A stretch of 64,000 bases of DNA. It comes from Bacteroidaceae bacterium. Lineage in GTDB: Bacteria; Bacteroidota; Bacteroidia; Bacteroidales; Bacteroidaceae. Location of the stretch: NCBI GenBank assembly GCA_900771425.1, contig CAAGNV010000065.1, positions 46,938 to 110,937 on the forward strand, given 5' to 3'. Below are positions 16,819 through 27,300 of the stretch, piece after piece. The notes below the pieces were generated by a model. The model was not told the origin of the DNA. It made no database searches and saw only the letters and a program-made list of their open reading frames with translations. The translations under genes were made by a program, and so were the position numbers. Positions within the stretch are counted from its first letter, which is position 1; each line of letters opens with the position of its first letter.

Positions 16819-16868
16819 TTCTTACTTTGTTTAAAAATTATTTAATTGATACGATTGATTTCAGTGTA

Positions 16869-17174
16869 CTACACTTTGATTTCTACTTCTACACCGCTTG
16901 GGAGTTCGAGCTTCATGAGTGAATCTACGGTCTTTGGTGTTGCGTCGTAGATGTCGATGAGGCGCTTGTAGGTGCTGAGTTCGAATTGTTCGCGTGACTT
17001 CTTGTTAACGAATGTGCTTCGGTTGACTGTGAAGATGCGCTTGTGTGTTGGCAATGGAATTGGGCCGCTTACTGTGGCGTCTGTTGCCTTTACTGTCTTT
17101 ACGATCTTTTCTGCTGACTTGTCAACGAGGTTGTGGTCGTACGACTTGAGTTTGATTCTGATTTTCTGACTCAT
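16869..17174 (-). CDS. rpsJ: Small subunit ribosomal protein S10
   Basis: S10 works in the 30S head and, as NusE, in transcription antitermination with NusB. The 101-aa product starts MSQKIRIKLKSYDHNLVDKS and has the loop GPIPLPTHKRIFTVNRSTFV. It follows fusA after 103 bases that hold a perfect stem-loop, and opens the S10 part of the cluster. Confidence 0.98.
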   Translation of the reverse strand: MSQKIRIKLKSYDHNLVDKSAEKIVKTVKATDATVSGPIPLPTHKRIFTVNRSTFVNKKSREQFELSTYKRLIDIYDATPKTVDSLMKLELPSGVEVEIKV

Positions 17175-17220
17175 TGTTTTGTTTTTGTTATTGGTTATTT
17201 GTTTGTTTTAGTTCGGGAGT

Positions 17221-17252
17221 GCCGCAGTTAAGAGTCATTCGCTAACTGCGGC
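17221..17252. other. Perfect stem-loop between fusA and rpsJ
   Basis: Arms GCCGCAGTTA (17221-17230) and TAACTGCGGC (17243-17252) pair perfectly over ten bases with a 12-base loop. On the minus (coding) strand no T-run follows directly, so it is not a classic terminator. It could be a processing or partial-attenuation site at the border between the str and S10 gene sets. Structure seen; role inferred. Confidence 0.6.
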
Positions 17253-17277
17253 TCCGTCGCTTGTTTTTTGTTGTGGT

Positions 17278-19395
17278 TTATACGAGGTCTGCTCGTCCGC
17301 CGCATTCCTGGAGGACTGCCTTGGCTACTGAGCTTGATACTGGTGCGTGGTGGTCGTATGTCATGGTTGATGTTGCACGTCCTGATGTGATTGTACGGAG
17401 TGCTGTCACGTAACCGAACATTTCTGACAGTGGAACCATTGCTTTTACGATGCGTGCACCTGAGCGGCTGGTATCCATTCCTTCGACCTGTCCGCGGCGC
17501 TTGTTGAGGTCGCCGATTACGTCTCCCATGTTTTCCTCTGGAGTTACTACTTCGAGTTTCATTATTGGCTCCATGAGTACTGGCTTAGCCTGTGAACAAG
17601 CATTCTTGTATGCCTGGAGGGCACAGATTTCGAATGAGAGCTGGTCGGAATCTACTGGGTGGAATGATCCGTCGATGAGGCGAACCTTCATTGAGTCCAT
17701 TGGGAATCCGCCGAGTACGCCGTTTGTCATTGCATTGACGAATCCCTTCTGTACTGATGGGATGAATTCCTTTGGAATGTTACCGCCCTTTACTTCGTCG
17801 ATGAACTGGAGTCCGTTGCCTTCGAAGTCTTCGTCCTTTGGTCCGATTTCTACGATGATGTCTGCGAACTTACCGCGTCCACCTGACTGCTTCTTATATA
17901 CCTCGCGGAGGTTGACTGGCTTGGTGATTGCTTCCTTGTAGTTAACCTGTGGCTTTCCTTGGTTGCACTCTACCTTGAATTCGCGCTTCAGACGGTCGAT
18001 GATGATATCGAGGTGAAGTTCTCCCATACCTGAGATTACTGTCTGTCCGCTCTGTTCGTCAGTCTTCACTGTGAATGTAGGGTCTTCTTCTGCGAGTTTT
18101 GCGAGTCCTACTGAGAGTTTGTCGAGGTCTTTCTGTGTCTTAGGCTCTACTGCGATACCGATTACTGGGTCTGGGAAGTCCATTGACTCGAGTACGATTG
18201 GTGCGTCTTCGTCGCAGAGTGAGTCTCCGGTGTGGATATCCTTGAGTCCGACTACTGCGCCTATGTCGCCGGCACAGATTTCATCGACTGGGTTCTGGTG
18301 GTTTGAGTGCATCTGGAAGAGGCGTGATACGCGTTCTTTCTTGCCTGAGCGTGAGTTGTAGATGTATGAGCCTGCTGCTACCTTTCCTGAATATACGCGG
18401 ATGAATGTGAGTCGTCCTACGTATGGGTCGGTTGCGATCTTAAATGCGAGTGCTGCAGTCTTGTCATCTTCGCTTGGCTTGCGTTCTTCGCTCTCCTTTG
18501 TTGAAGGGTTTGTGCCTTCTACGTTTGGAGTGTCGAGTGGTGAAGGGAGGAATGCGCAGACGTAGTCGAGGAGTGTCTGTACGCCCTTGTTCTTGAATGA
18601 GGAGCCGCAGAGCATTGGTGTTACCTGCATGCTTACTGTACCCTTGCGGATTGCTGCGAGTATTTCTTCCTCTGTGATTGTTGAAGGGTCGTCGAAGTAC
18701 TTTTCCATGAGTGCTTCGTCGATGTTGGCAGCTTGCTCGAGGAGCTTGTCGTGCCATTCTTCTGCTTCAGCCTGAAGGTCTGCAGGGATTTCTTCTACGG
18801 TGTAGTCTGCTCCGAGGCTTTCGTCGTTCCATACGATTGCCTTCATCTTGACGAGGTCAACTACGCCCTTGAATCTTTCTTCTGCACCGATAGGGATCAC
18901 GATTGGGCATGGGTTTGCTCCGAGTACTTCTTTCATCTGTCGTACTACTTCGAAGAAGTCAGCACCTGAGCGGTCCATCTTGTTGACGTATCCCATGCGA
19001 GGTACGTTGTATTTGTCTGCCTGACGCCAAACAGTCTCTGACTGTGGTTCTACACCACCTACTGCGCAGTATGCTGCCACAGCACCGTCGAGGATTCGGA
19101 GTGAGCGTTCTACTTCTGCTGTGAAGTCAACGTGTCCCGGAGTATCAATCAGGTTGATCTTGTACTTGTCTCCGTCGTAGTTCCAGAATGTAGTAGTTGC
19201 AGCCGAAGTGATTGTGATTCCTCGTTCCTGCTCTTGCTCCATCCAGTCCATTGTTGCTGCTCCGTCGTGAACCTCACCGATCTTGTGTGTGAGACCTGTA
19301 TAGAACAGGATGCGCTCCGATGTTGTTGTCTTACCGGCATCGATGTGTGCCATGATACCGATGTTGCGCGTCAAATGCAAATCGCGTTTTGCCAT
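17278..19395 (-). CDS. fusA: Elongation factor G
   Basis: GTPase that drives translocation of tRNA and mRNA on the ribosome. The 705-aa protein has the G1 motif AHIDAGKTT (residues 16-24), G3 DTPGHVDF (from about 85), and G4 NKMD (138-141). Domain IV carries YKEAITKPVNLREVYKKQSG and the end has the family block RSGARIVKAMVPLSEMFGYV. Length is normal. Third gene of the str set; no tuf gene follows it. Confidence 0.98.
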   Translation of the reverse strand: MAKRDLHLTRNIGIMAHIDAGKTTTSERILFYTGLTHKIGEVHDGAATMDWMEQEQERGITITSAATTTFWNYDGDKYKINLIDTPGHVDFTAEVERSLRILDGAVAAYCAVGGVEPQSETVWRQADKYNVPRMGYVNKMDRSGADFFEVVRQMKEVLGANPCPIVIPIGAEERFKGVVDLVKMKAIVWNDESLGADYTVEEIPADLQAEAEEWHDKLLEQAANIDEALMEKYFDDPSTITEEEILAAIRKGTVSMQVTPMLCGSSFKNKGVQTLLDYVCAFLPSPLDTPNVEGTNPSTKESEERKPSEDDKTAALAFKIATDPYVGRLTFIRVYSGKVAAGSYIYNSRSGKKERVSRLFQMHSNHQNPVDEICAGDIGAVVGLKDIHTGDSLCDEDAPIVLESMDFPDPVIGIAVEPKTQKDLDKLSVGLAKLAEEDPTFTVKTDEQSGQTVISGMGELHLDIIIDRLKREFKVECNQGKPQVNYKEAITKPVNLREVYKKQSGGRGKFADIIVEIGPKDEDFEGNGLQFIDEVKGGNIPKEFIPSVQKGFVNAMTNGVLGGFPMDSMKVRLIDGSFHPVDSDQLSFEICALQAYKNACSQAKPVLMEPIMKLEVVTPEENMGDVIGDLNKRRGQVEGMDTSRSGARIVKAMVPLSEMFGYVTALRTITSGRATSTMTYDHHAPVSSSVAKAVLQECGGRADLV

Positions 19396-19458
19396 ATCTT
19401 CTTATTTACCTTTAATCTGTCTTATTACCTAAAAACTTAATATCTTATTGACCTTCGA

Positions 19459-19935
19459 TTAGAAGCGGAAGTGTGCGAATGCACGGTTAGCTTCTGCCAT
19501 GCGGTGCATGTCTTCCTTGCGCTTGAATGCACCACCCTGTTCGTTGAATGCGTCCATGATTTCTGCAGAGAGCTTCTCAGCCATGTTCTTGCCTGAACGC
19601 TTGCGGGCAAACGAAATCATATTCTTCATAGAGATGGCTTCCTTACGGTCAGCGCGGATCTCTGTTGGTACCTGGAATGTAGCACCACCGATACGGCGGC
19701 TCTTTACCTCGACTTGTGGTGTGATGTTGTCGAGTGCCTTCTTCCAGATTTCGAGGGATGACTTGTCAGCATCCTTCAACTTGTTTCCTACGATTGTGAG
19801 GGCATTGTAGAATATAGAGTAAGCGATACTCTTCTTGCCGTCATACATGAGGTGGTTAACGAACTTTGTTACCTTTACGTCGCCATAAACGGGATCCGGA
19901 AGGATCACACGCTTTTTTGGTTTTGCTTTTCTCAT
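19459..19935 (-). CDS. rpsG: Small subunit ribosomal protein S7
   Basis: S7 nucleates assembly of the 30S head and contacts E-site tRNA. With the start at 19935 the protein is 158 aa, MRKAKPKKRVILPDPVYGDV, matching the family. An in-frame Met 25 codons further upstream would add a segment without resemblance to S7, so it was not used. Signature segments DPVYGDVKVTKFVNHLMYDG and KSRRIGGATFQVPTEI are present. Located between rpsL and fusA. Confidence 0.96.
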   Translation of the reverse strand: MRKAKPKKRVILPDPVYGDVKVTKFVNHLMYDGKKSIAYSIFYNALTIVGNKLKDADKSSLEIWKKALDNITPQVEVKSRRIGGATFQVPTEIRADRKEAISMKNMISFARKRSGKNMAEKLSAEIMDAFNEQGGAFKRKEDMHRMAEANRAFAHFRF

Positions 19936-20072
19936 TGTCTTGTTTGTTTTGTTCTGTCTGAGGTTGCTTGCGTACTTGTCTTCAACGCCCCCTCCAGGGC
20001 ATTTACTCAACCATTTATGTTAGCGTCCTTCAAACCAGACTTTGTTAAACTGTTTCTTTTGTTACTGTTTGT

Positions 20073-20453
20073 TTACTTCTTTGCTTTAGGGCGCTTAGCA
20101 CCATACTTTGAGCGGCGCTGTGTACGGCTTTCGACTCCGGCAGTATCGAGTGCACCACGTATGATGTGGTAGCGTACGCCTGGGAGGTCCTTTACACGAC
20201 CGCCACGTACGAGCACGATTGAGTGCTCCTGCAGGTTGTGACCTTCTCCTGGAATGTAGGAGTTAACTTCTTTCTTGTTTGTCAAGCGGACACGTGCTAC
20301 TTTACGCATCGCTGAGTTAGGCTTCTTAGGTGTTGTAGTGTACACGCGGACGCATACGCCACGACGCTGTGGACATGAATCCAAAGCAGGTGACTTGCTC
20401 TTGTCTACCAACGCCTGTCTGCCTTTTCTTACCAATTGTTGAATTGTAGGCAT
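20073..20453 (-). CDS. rpsL: Small subunit ribosomal protein S12
   Basis: S12 sits at the decoding centre. The 126-aa sequence contains TTTPKKPNSA with Lys43 and Lys44 and GGRVKDLPGVR with Lys88, the positions where streptomycin-resistance changes occur; all are wild-type lysines here. First gene of the cluster, with about 160 bases of leader behind a promoter-like sequence. Confidence 0.98.
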   Translation of the reverse strand: MPTIQQLVRKGRQALVDKSKSPALDSCPQRRGVCVRVYTTTPKKPNSAMRKVARVRLTNKKEVNSYIPGEGHNLQEHSIVLVRGGRVKDLPGVRYHIIRGALDTAGVESRTQRRSKYGAKRPKAKK

Positions 20454-20617
20454 TTTTTTGTTTGTTTTTAATTGTTTATTATTTTATTATATATATGAAT
20501 GCTTCGTTTGACGCCTCTTGTCATCTTCAATTCTTACCATCGTCGAGAGTGCTTTACAGCACAAACCACTATGCATCGAACGGGTACAGTTCGCGCATAA
20601 TAGTCCAAAAAGCGGTG

Positions 20618-20625
20618 CAAAGTTA
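20618..20625 (-). promoter_or_regulatory. -7 box upstream of rpsL
   Basis: TAACTTTG on the minus strand matches the Bacteroidota housekeeping -7 consensus TAnnTTTG. It is followed by CACC and a leader of about 160 bases to rpsL. The -33 TTTG is not clear (TGTTTC instead). Likely the main promoter of the ribosomal cluster. Confidence 0.65.
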
Positions 20626-20814
20626 GTAAATTCTTTTGAAACAGCACATTCCTAAGGCAATAAATTATGCCTATAAGGTGCAAAAAGAGTATTTTAGCAC
20701 ATATTTTTAAGTTTATTTAACATTTTTCTTCACTTCTATTGACGTTATATCTCCGTTTTTACATTTTTCGGCATTGAAATAGAAGCGTGATACGTCCTGA
20801 TACACGACACGATT

Positions 20815-20839
20815 TACGCGCGCGTACGCGTATATATAT
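20815..20839. other. Alternating purine-pyrimidine tract
   Basis: Twenty-five bases strictly alternate pyrimidine and purine: a CG-rich half followed by a TA-rich half. Such tracts can adopt left-handed Z-DNA under negative supercoiling (established property). It lies about 190 bases upstream of the rpsL promoter, so supercoiling from the ribosomal cluster could reach it; that is inference. Confidence 0.5.
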
Positions 20840-21015
20840 TAAGGTGTGACCGAATTTCATTAATCCGACGAAGGTTGCGACGGCAATGCCACGGCATAGT
20901 TTCGCCGGTTAGCGAACTTGCCATATCGGGAAACATCCACCCATCGTCGCCGACATTGACTTCCAGGCGAAAGCAAGAACAAAAGACAGCCACCGCACCC
21001 ACGCGCGCGTAGGAA

Positions 21016-21298
21016 TGTATAATTATACAATAAATGCATAATTATACGGTAGCAGTACAGGTATGAATGGAGCGAAGGCAGCGGTCACAGCACGAAGTCG
21101 TACATTCTTGATAATCAACAGCGTTAGGTAGGGGCAAAAACGCAGCCATATCTTCAGCCAATAAGAACCAAATCTTCGGGCCATAAGAACCAAATCTTAT
21201 CGCCCGAAGATTTGGTTCTTCAGACGCCAGGATTTGGCCGTGTCGTTCAGAGGGTACAAATCCGGATGACGCAATTGTCCGAAACGCATAAATATGCA
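21016..21298 (+). repeat. Phased intergenic element, copy 2 (full, 283 bp)
   Basis: Left end box TGTATAATTATACA (a perfect palindrome) at 21016-21029, second box at 21034-21047, TGATAATCA at 21109-21117. Five units start at 21141, 21163, 21185, 21207 and 21229 (22 bp apart), and the right box GCATAAATATGCA ends at 21298. Unit order is the same as in copies 1 and 5: forward, forward, inverted between the outer pair. The filler differs from other copies, but the offsets 125 (first unit) and 69 (last unit to end) are kept. Confidence 0.9.
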
Positions 21299-21624
21299 AT
21301 CAGGCGAGAAGCGACGGACAGGTAGAGCAAGACGGCAACAGATCCTTTTCCCGAGTGTCAATTCAAAGCAGATAAAGTACAAGCCAGAGGTCCAACAGGT
21401 AACCCAGACAATCGTCAATCGAGCGAATGAGCAACGCCATCGTATTGACGCTATAACAGCAGCCACCTTACATGGGGCTTCGATTGATGCGAATCTTTTT
21501 ATGAACCACCTTATTTCAAAACCTACTTACTAAAGGTATTTATCACAGCTCGGCTGCAGCAAGAATTGCATACTGTCAAAAGTTGTAAAATAGTCGACAA
21601 TATTGCATTAAATCAGCAATGATT

Positions 21625-21656
21625 TTTGGTCAAAACGTCGAAAATTCGTACCTTTG
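21625..21656 (+). promoter_or_regulatory. Promoter of the RND efflux operon
   Basis: TTTG at 21625-21628 and TACCTTTG at 21649-21656, separated by 20 bases, match the Bacteroidota -33/-7 consensus well. The first gene starts about 125 bases downstream. Confidence 0.75.
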
Positions 21657-21783
21657 CACCATATTTAGGGAAAATTATGCAATTTCACTATATCCGTATG
21701 TGCACGCACACGGAGATAATATCATGGCGTTTGCGCCAATGACGACAGCGTAAACAATAAAAACATTATAACGTAAGAACAAG

Positions 21784-23091
21784 ATGAAAGGTAAAAAAAT
21801 GCTTTTAAGCGTGTCGATGCTCCTTGCGGCTTCTGCTATGTTTGGCCAGCAAGTTGACCTCACGCTTCAACGCGCAATAGAGATTGCCCTCGCGGAAAAT
21901 CCCACAATACGCGTTGCCGACAAGGACATTGAACTGAAAAAAGTAGCCAGCGACGAAGCATGGCAGTCACTCCTCCCTACCGTTGACGGAACACTCTCGC
22001 TCTCACACAGCATCAAGGTAGCCGAAATGCGTACCTCTATGGGTACGTTCAAGATGGGCATGGACGGTTCGACAACGGCTAATGGCGGCATCACCATCGC
22101 CATTCCACTCTTTGCGCCAGCTGTATATCAGAACATGAAGCTGACCAAGGAAGACATCCTGCTAGCCCAGGAAAAGGCACGCGGCAGCCGCCTCGACCTC
22201 ATCAACCAGGTCAAGAAAGCTTACTACGGAGCACTGCTCAGCAGCGACAGCTACGACGTTATGAAGAAGAACTACGACCTCGCCAAAGAGAACTACGACG
22301 TAGTAGAGCAGAAGTTCAACGTAGGCAAGGTCAGCGAGTACGACAAGATCTCAGCAGAGGTACAGGTACGCAGCATGAGCTCAGCAGTGGTAAGCGCCGA
22401 GTCAGGCAAGACACTGGCACTGCTCCAGCTCAAAGTACTCATGGGCATCGACCCAAATATCGACATCAACATCGCCGAAAACCTGAAGGAATACGAAGGA
22501 CAACTCTCACTGAGCGGAGCCAACTACGATGAGGCAGAACTCGAAAACAACTCAGCAATACGTCAGATTGACCAGAACACATCACTCCTTCAGCGCACAC
22601 GCAAGATTCTGAACACCAACTTCATGCCTACAGTTGCCATGTCGCTCTCAGGTCAATACCAATCAATGTCAAACGACAACTGGAACGTATTCCAATACAA
22701 GTACTCACCAAGCCTCTCGCTTGCGTTCTCAGTATCAGTGCCAATCTTCCATGCCAGCAACTTCACCAAGCTGAAGAGCAACAAGATTGCCCTTTCACAA
22801 TTGAGCGACACACGCCTCAACACCTACCGTCAGCTCAACATGGCAGCCGAAAGCTACAAGCAGAACATGGCAAGCAACATTGCACAGATCGAGTCAAATG
22901 CCGAAGCAGTAAAGCAAGCAGACAAGGCAGTGACAATCAGCAGCAAGCGCTACGAAGTAGGACGCGGAACAATCCTCGAACTCAATCAAAGCGAGACTGC
23001 GCTCACACAGGCCGAACTCACATACATGCAGTCAATCTACAACTATCTCGTCAACAAGGCAGACCTCGACTACACCCTCGGCAGAGAATAA
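21784..23091 (+). CDS. TolC-like outer-membrane factor of an RND efflux pump
   Basis: Forms the outer-membrane channel of a tripartite efflux system. The 435-aa protein has a signal peptide (MKGKKMLLSVSMLLAASAMF, cut near Gly-Gln-Gln). It also has the duplicated OEP repeat of long helices: TLQRAIEIALAENPTIRVAD near residue 27 and a second copy near residue 250, with ILELNQSETALTQAELTYMQ near the end. Length is normal for this family. First gene of a four-gene operon with adaptor, pump and PII-like protein. Substrate cannot be read from the sequence. Confidence 0.9.
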   Translation: MKGKKMLLSVSMLLAASAMFGQQVDLTLQRAIEIALAENPTIRVADKDIELKKVASDEAWQSLLPTVDGTLSLSHSIKVAEMRTSMGTFKMGMDGSTTANGGITIAIPLFAPAVYQNMKLTKEDILLAQEKARGSRLDLINQVKKAYYGALLSSDSYDVMKKNYDLAKENYDVVEQKFNVGKVSEYDKISAEVQVRSMSSAVVSAESGKTLALLQLKVLMGIDPNIDINIAENLKEYEGQLSLSGANYDEAELENNSAIRQIDQNTSLLQRTRKILNTNFMPTVAMSLSGQYQSMSNDNWNVFQYKYSPSLSLAFSVSVPIFHASNFTKLKSNKIALSQLSDTRLNTYRQLNMAAESYKQNMASNIAQIESNAEAVKQADKAVTISSKRYEVGRGTILELNQSETALTQAELTYMQSIYNYLVNKADLDYTLGRE

Positions 23092-23098
23092 AGACTTA

Positions 23099-23165
23099 GG
23101 GCATGACCAGCCTATGAGCCTTATAAGACCTGTCAGCCCTATAAGTCCCATAAGCCCTGACTCAC
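23099..23165. repeat. Degenerate CCTATAAG-type words in operon spacer
   Basis: The gap between the outer-membrane factor and the adaptor gene is made of loosely repeated words such as CCTATGAG, CTTATAAG, CCTATAAG and CCCATAAG, roughly every 8-14 bases. It resembles other word-filled spacers in this window. Confidence 0.6.
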
Positions 23166-23202
23166 CCATCCACAAGATAATAAAACTAAAAACGCACATA
23201 AC

Positions 23203-24246
23203 ATGAAAAAGATTGCAATCATGGCATTGGCCATCCTCGCCCTCGCATCATGCGGCAACAAAGACGCAGACAAAAAGGCGGAAGGCAAACCACAGGTGAA
23301 AGTCACCACAGTATTACAGCAAGAAGTACCACAGACAGAGACATATACTGCCACTGTGGAAAGCGACGTAAAGAACAACATCTCGCCTAACGTTGCACAG
23401 CGAATCAGCCGCATACTCGTCGATGTAGGCGACCGCGTATCACGCGGACAAGTACTCGTACAGCTCGACGCAGCAAACAACGACCAGATCAAGCTCCAGC
23501 TCCAGAGCCAGCAAGTACAACTCCAGCACCAGCAGATAGAGTTCAACCGCACAGCCGAACTCTATGCAACAGGCGGCATCTCAAAGTCTGAATACGAATC
23601 AGCCGAGACACAGCTCACAATACAGAAGAAGCAAGTAGAAATGCTGCGCACACAACTCGCACAAAGCAACCAGAACACACAACTCACCAGCCCTATCAGC
23701 GGTGTCGTGACAGCACGCAACTACGATAACGGCGACATGTACTCAATGGGACTCCCTGTACTCACCATCGAGCAGCTCAACCCTGTGAAGCTCATTGTCA
23801 ACATCTCGGAAATATACTTCAAGGACATCACAGTAGGCATGCCAGTCGATATCCAGCTCGATGCTTACGGCGACGAACTCTTCGCAGGCAAGGTATCAAT
23901 CATCTATCCTTCAGTAGATAACGCAACTCACACATTCCCAGTCGAAGTAACACTGCCAAACAGCGACCAGCGCGTACGCCCTGGAATGTTTGCACGTGCC
24001 ACAGTCAACTTCGGCAGCATCGAACGCGTCATGATACCAGACATGGCACTCGTAAAGCAAGTAGGTGCCGGCGACCGCTACGTTTATGTCTGCAAGGACG
24101 GCAAGGTACAGTACTGCAAGGTTGAACTCGGCAAGCACATAAACGACATGTACGAGATTATCAGCGGAGTAGCAGCCAACTCACAGGTAGTCGTTGCAGG
24201 ACAGACCCGACTCAAGGACGGTGCAGAAGTCGAAATTGTAAAGTAA
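23203..24246 (+). CDS. Periplasmic adaptor (membrane fusion) lipoprotein of the RND pump
   Basis: Links the inner-membrane pump to the outer-membrane channel. The 347-aa product starts with a lipoprotein signal (MKKIAIMALAILALASC, lipobox cysteine near residue 17). It has the lipoyl half-motifs (RISRILVDVGDRVSRGQVLV and LTSPISGVVTARNYDNGDM) around a coiled-coil hairpin rich in Gln (about residues 100-155), then beta-barrel and membrane-proximal domains. Normal length. It lies 111 bases after the channel gene and 103 before the pump. Confidence 0.9.
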   Translation: MKKIAIMALAILALASCGNKDADKKAEGKPQVKVTTVLQQEVPQTETYTATVESDVKNNISPNVAQRISRILVDVGDRVSRGQVLVQLDAANNDQIKLQLQSQQVQLQHQQIEFNRTAELYATGGISKSEYESAETQLTIQKKQVEMLRTQLAQSNQNTQLTSPISGVVTARNYDNGDMYSMGLPVLTIEQLNPVKLIVNISEIYFKDITVGMPVDIQLDAYGDELFAGKVSIIYPSVDNATHTFPVEVTLPNSDQRVRPGMFARATVNFGSIERVMIPDMALVKQVGAGDRYVYVCKDGKVQYCKVELGKHINDMYEIISGVAANSQVVVAGQTRLKDGAEVEIVK

Positions 24247-24349
24247 CGCCGCACTACCAAGAGCCGACAGGATGAAAAAGACATCCACAAGCAAGAAGAA
24301 AAAAGCAAACAAGTAAATCGTAAATTGTAAATCGTAATAAAACAATAAG

Positions 24350-27300
24350 ATGAGTCTATACGAAGGGGCGGTGAAACGCCCGATTATGACAAGCCTGTGC
24401 TTCGCTGCCGTAATGATTTTAGGTATATTCTCGGTGGTGCAGTTGCCTATCGACCTCTATCCAGACATCGATACCAACACCATCATGGTACTCACCTACT
24501 ACAACGGAGCATCAGCCAACGATATAGAAAACAACGTGACACGACCACTCGAGAACACACTCAACTCGGTGGAACACATCAAGCACGTCACTTCAACATC
24601 AAAAGAGAACGTATCAGTCGTAACACTCCAGTTTGAGTACGGCTACGACATCGATGCCCTCACCAATAACGTCCGAGACAAACTCGACATGGTTGCCAAC
24701 ACGTTGCCAAACGATGCCAACCAACCGATTCTGTTCAAGTTCTCGACCGACATGATTCCAATCCTCATGCTCTCTGCACAGGCCGACGTCAGTCAGAAGG
24801 CACTCTACAAAATCCTCGACGACAACGTAGCCAACCCACTGGCACGTATTGACGGAGTAGGTACAGTGTCAATCAGCGGTGCGCCAGAACGTGAAATCAA
24901 TATCTACATGGATGCCAACAAGATGGAAGCCTACGGACTCAGCGCACAGCAGGTCAGCGCAGCCATCGCAGCCGAGAACCAGAACATCACCGGCGGTACC
25001 ATGGATATTGGTACACAGACTTATACCGTACGTGTCGAGGGTGAATTCCATGACCCTCAAGAGATGCGCAACGTAGTTGTCGGTCAGCACGACGGTGCCA
25101 TCGTCTATCTGAAAGACGTGGCTCGCATCGTCGATGACGTACAGGAACGCTCACAGCGCACATTCACCAACGGCGTACAGGGTGCCATGATCATCGTACA
25201 GAAGCAGAGCGGTGCCAACTCCGTGGCTATCTCAGAGAAGGTCATCGACATGATTCCTTCACTCCAGAAGAATCTGCCGCCTGACGTGAAGCTCAGCGTG
25301 ATGGTCGATACGTCAGAGAACATCATCAACACCATCAACTCACTGACCGAGACCATCATCTACGCCATGGTATTCGTCGTGCTCGTAGTATTCATCTTCC
25401 TCGGTCGCTGGCGTGCTACAGTCATCATCTGTATCACCATCCCTATGTCACTGATTGCATCATTCATATACCTCTATGCAACAGGCGGTTCACTCAACAT
25501 GATTTCGCTCTCATGTCTGTCTATCGCAATCGGTAGCGTTGTCGATGACGCCATAGTGGTGCTCGAGAATGTCACCACACACATCGAGCGTGGTTCCGAC
25601 CCTAAACAAGCCGCAATCCACGCGACCAACGAGGTGGCAATCTCAGTTATCGCATCTACACTCACCATGATAGCCGTGTTCTTCCCACTGACCATGGTAT
25701 CAGGTATGTCAGGCGTACTCTTCAAGCAGCTCGGTTGGATGATGTGTATCATCATGACCATCTCAACTACATCTGCACTGTCATTCACGCCAATGCTCTG
25801 TTCACAGATGCTGAAACTCAAGAAGAAGCAGGCAGGTTGGTTCGTGAAGTTCTATACACCTATACAGAAGTGGCTCGACCGTCTCGACGACTGGTACGAA
25901 GCACGCATCAACTGGGCAGTACGTCACCGCTGGACAGTCATCATCGGCTGTATCATCTTCTTCGTACTCAGTATCGTGACCATGGAAGTCATAGGCGTCA
26001 AGAGCGAGTTCATGCCATCGAACGACTCTGGCCGTGTCGGCGCTACGCTCGAACTCCCTATCGGTACGCGCGTCGAGAAGGCAGAAATCATTGCCAAGGA
26101 ACTCTCTGACAAGTGGATGCAGCGCTACGGCAAAGACCTCCGCGTATGCAACTTCACCATCGGTCAGGCAGGCGACAACAACACCTTTGCATCACTCAAT
26201 TCAAACGGTTCGAACATAATCTCGTTCAACATGATGTTTGTGCCGTCGAATGAGCGCGACCGAGGCTTGGCAGAAATATGTGACGAGATGCGTCTCGACT
26301 GCAAGGCAATCCCAGAACTGGCAAAGTCGAACGTAATGCTCGGTGGTGGACGTTCATCAATGGGTGGACAGAGTACAGCCACATTCGAAATCTACGGTTA
26401 CGACCTCAACGACACATATCAGGTAGCACAGCAGTTGGCTAACAAGTTCCGTGAGAACGACATGGTTGGTCAGGTAATGGTATCACGTTCAGACTATCAG
26501 CCTGAAATCGTTGTCAACTTCGACCGTGAGAAACTCGCACAGCAGGGTCTCGGACTCTCGACAGCAGCAGCCAGCGTACGTAACCTCATCACCGGTTCGC
26601 TCATGTCATACTACCGTGAGGACGGTGAAGAATACGATATCAAGGTACGCTATGAAGTCAAGAACCGCGAATCAATCGAGGACGTAGAGAACATGCTGAT
26701 TCCTAACGGCATGGGCAAGAACATTAAGATACGTGACATTGCAACCGTCGAGGAATCAACAATCCCGCCAACAATCGAGCGTAAGGACCGTAACCGTATC
26801 GTCACCGTCGATGCCGTACTGAAGAGCGGCGAAGCACTGTCCGACGGTGTTGAACTCGGCTACAAGTTGATGGAAGAGATAGAAGTACCTGCCGGCGTAA
26901 CATATCAGGTAGCAGGTTCGTACGAAGATCAGCAAGACAGTAACCGCGACCTCGGTATGCTCGGTGTGCTGATTATCATCCTCGTATTCATCGTGATGGC
27001 AGCACAGTTCGAGTCAATGACCTACCCATTCATCATCATGATATCAATGATATTCGCCTTCTCAGGTATCATCTTCGCACTCTGTTTCACACACACAAGT
27101 ATGAACCTGATGTCAATCCTCGGTGGTATCATGCTCATCGGTATCGTTGTGAAGAACGGTATCGTGCTCATCGACTACACTCAGCTGATGCGTGAACGCG
27201 GATACGGACTCATCCGTTCAGCCGTCGTAGCAGCCCGCAGCCGTCTCCGCCCTATCCTCATGACCACCCTCACCACCATCCTCGGTATGGTGCCAATGGC

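Larger units (their letters stand above)
20454..21783. other. Divergent intergenic region between rpsL and the efflux operon
   Basis: About 1.3 kb without a convincing gene. It holds the rpsL promoter (20618-20625), an AT-rich block (20640-20760), an alternating purine-pyrimidine tract (20815-20839), the phased element copy 2 (21016-21298) and the efflux-operon promoter (21625-21656). The short reading frames in it overlap the repeat and resemble nothing. Confidence 0.7.

Noticed and set aside
20454..21783. tRNA or rRNA genes in intergenic regions
   Set aside because: No cloverleaf or rRNA-like stretch was recognised here or in other gaps by reading.
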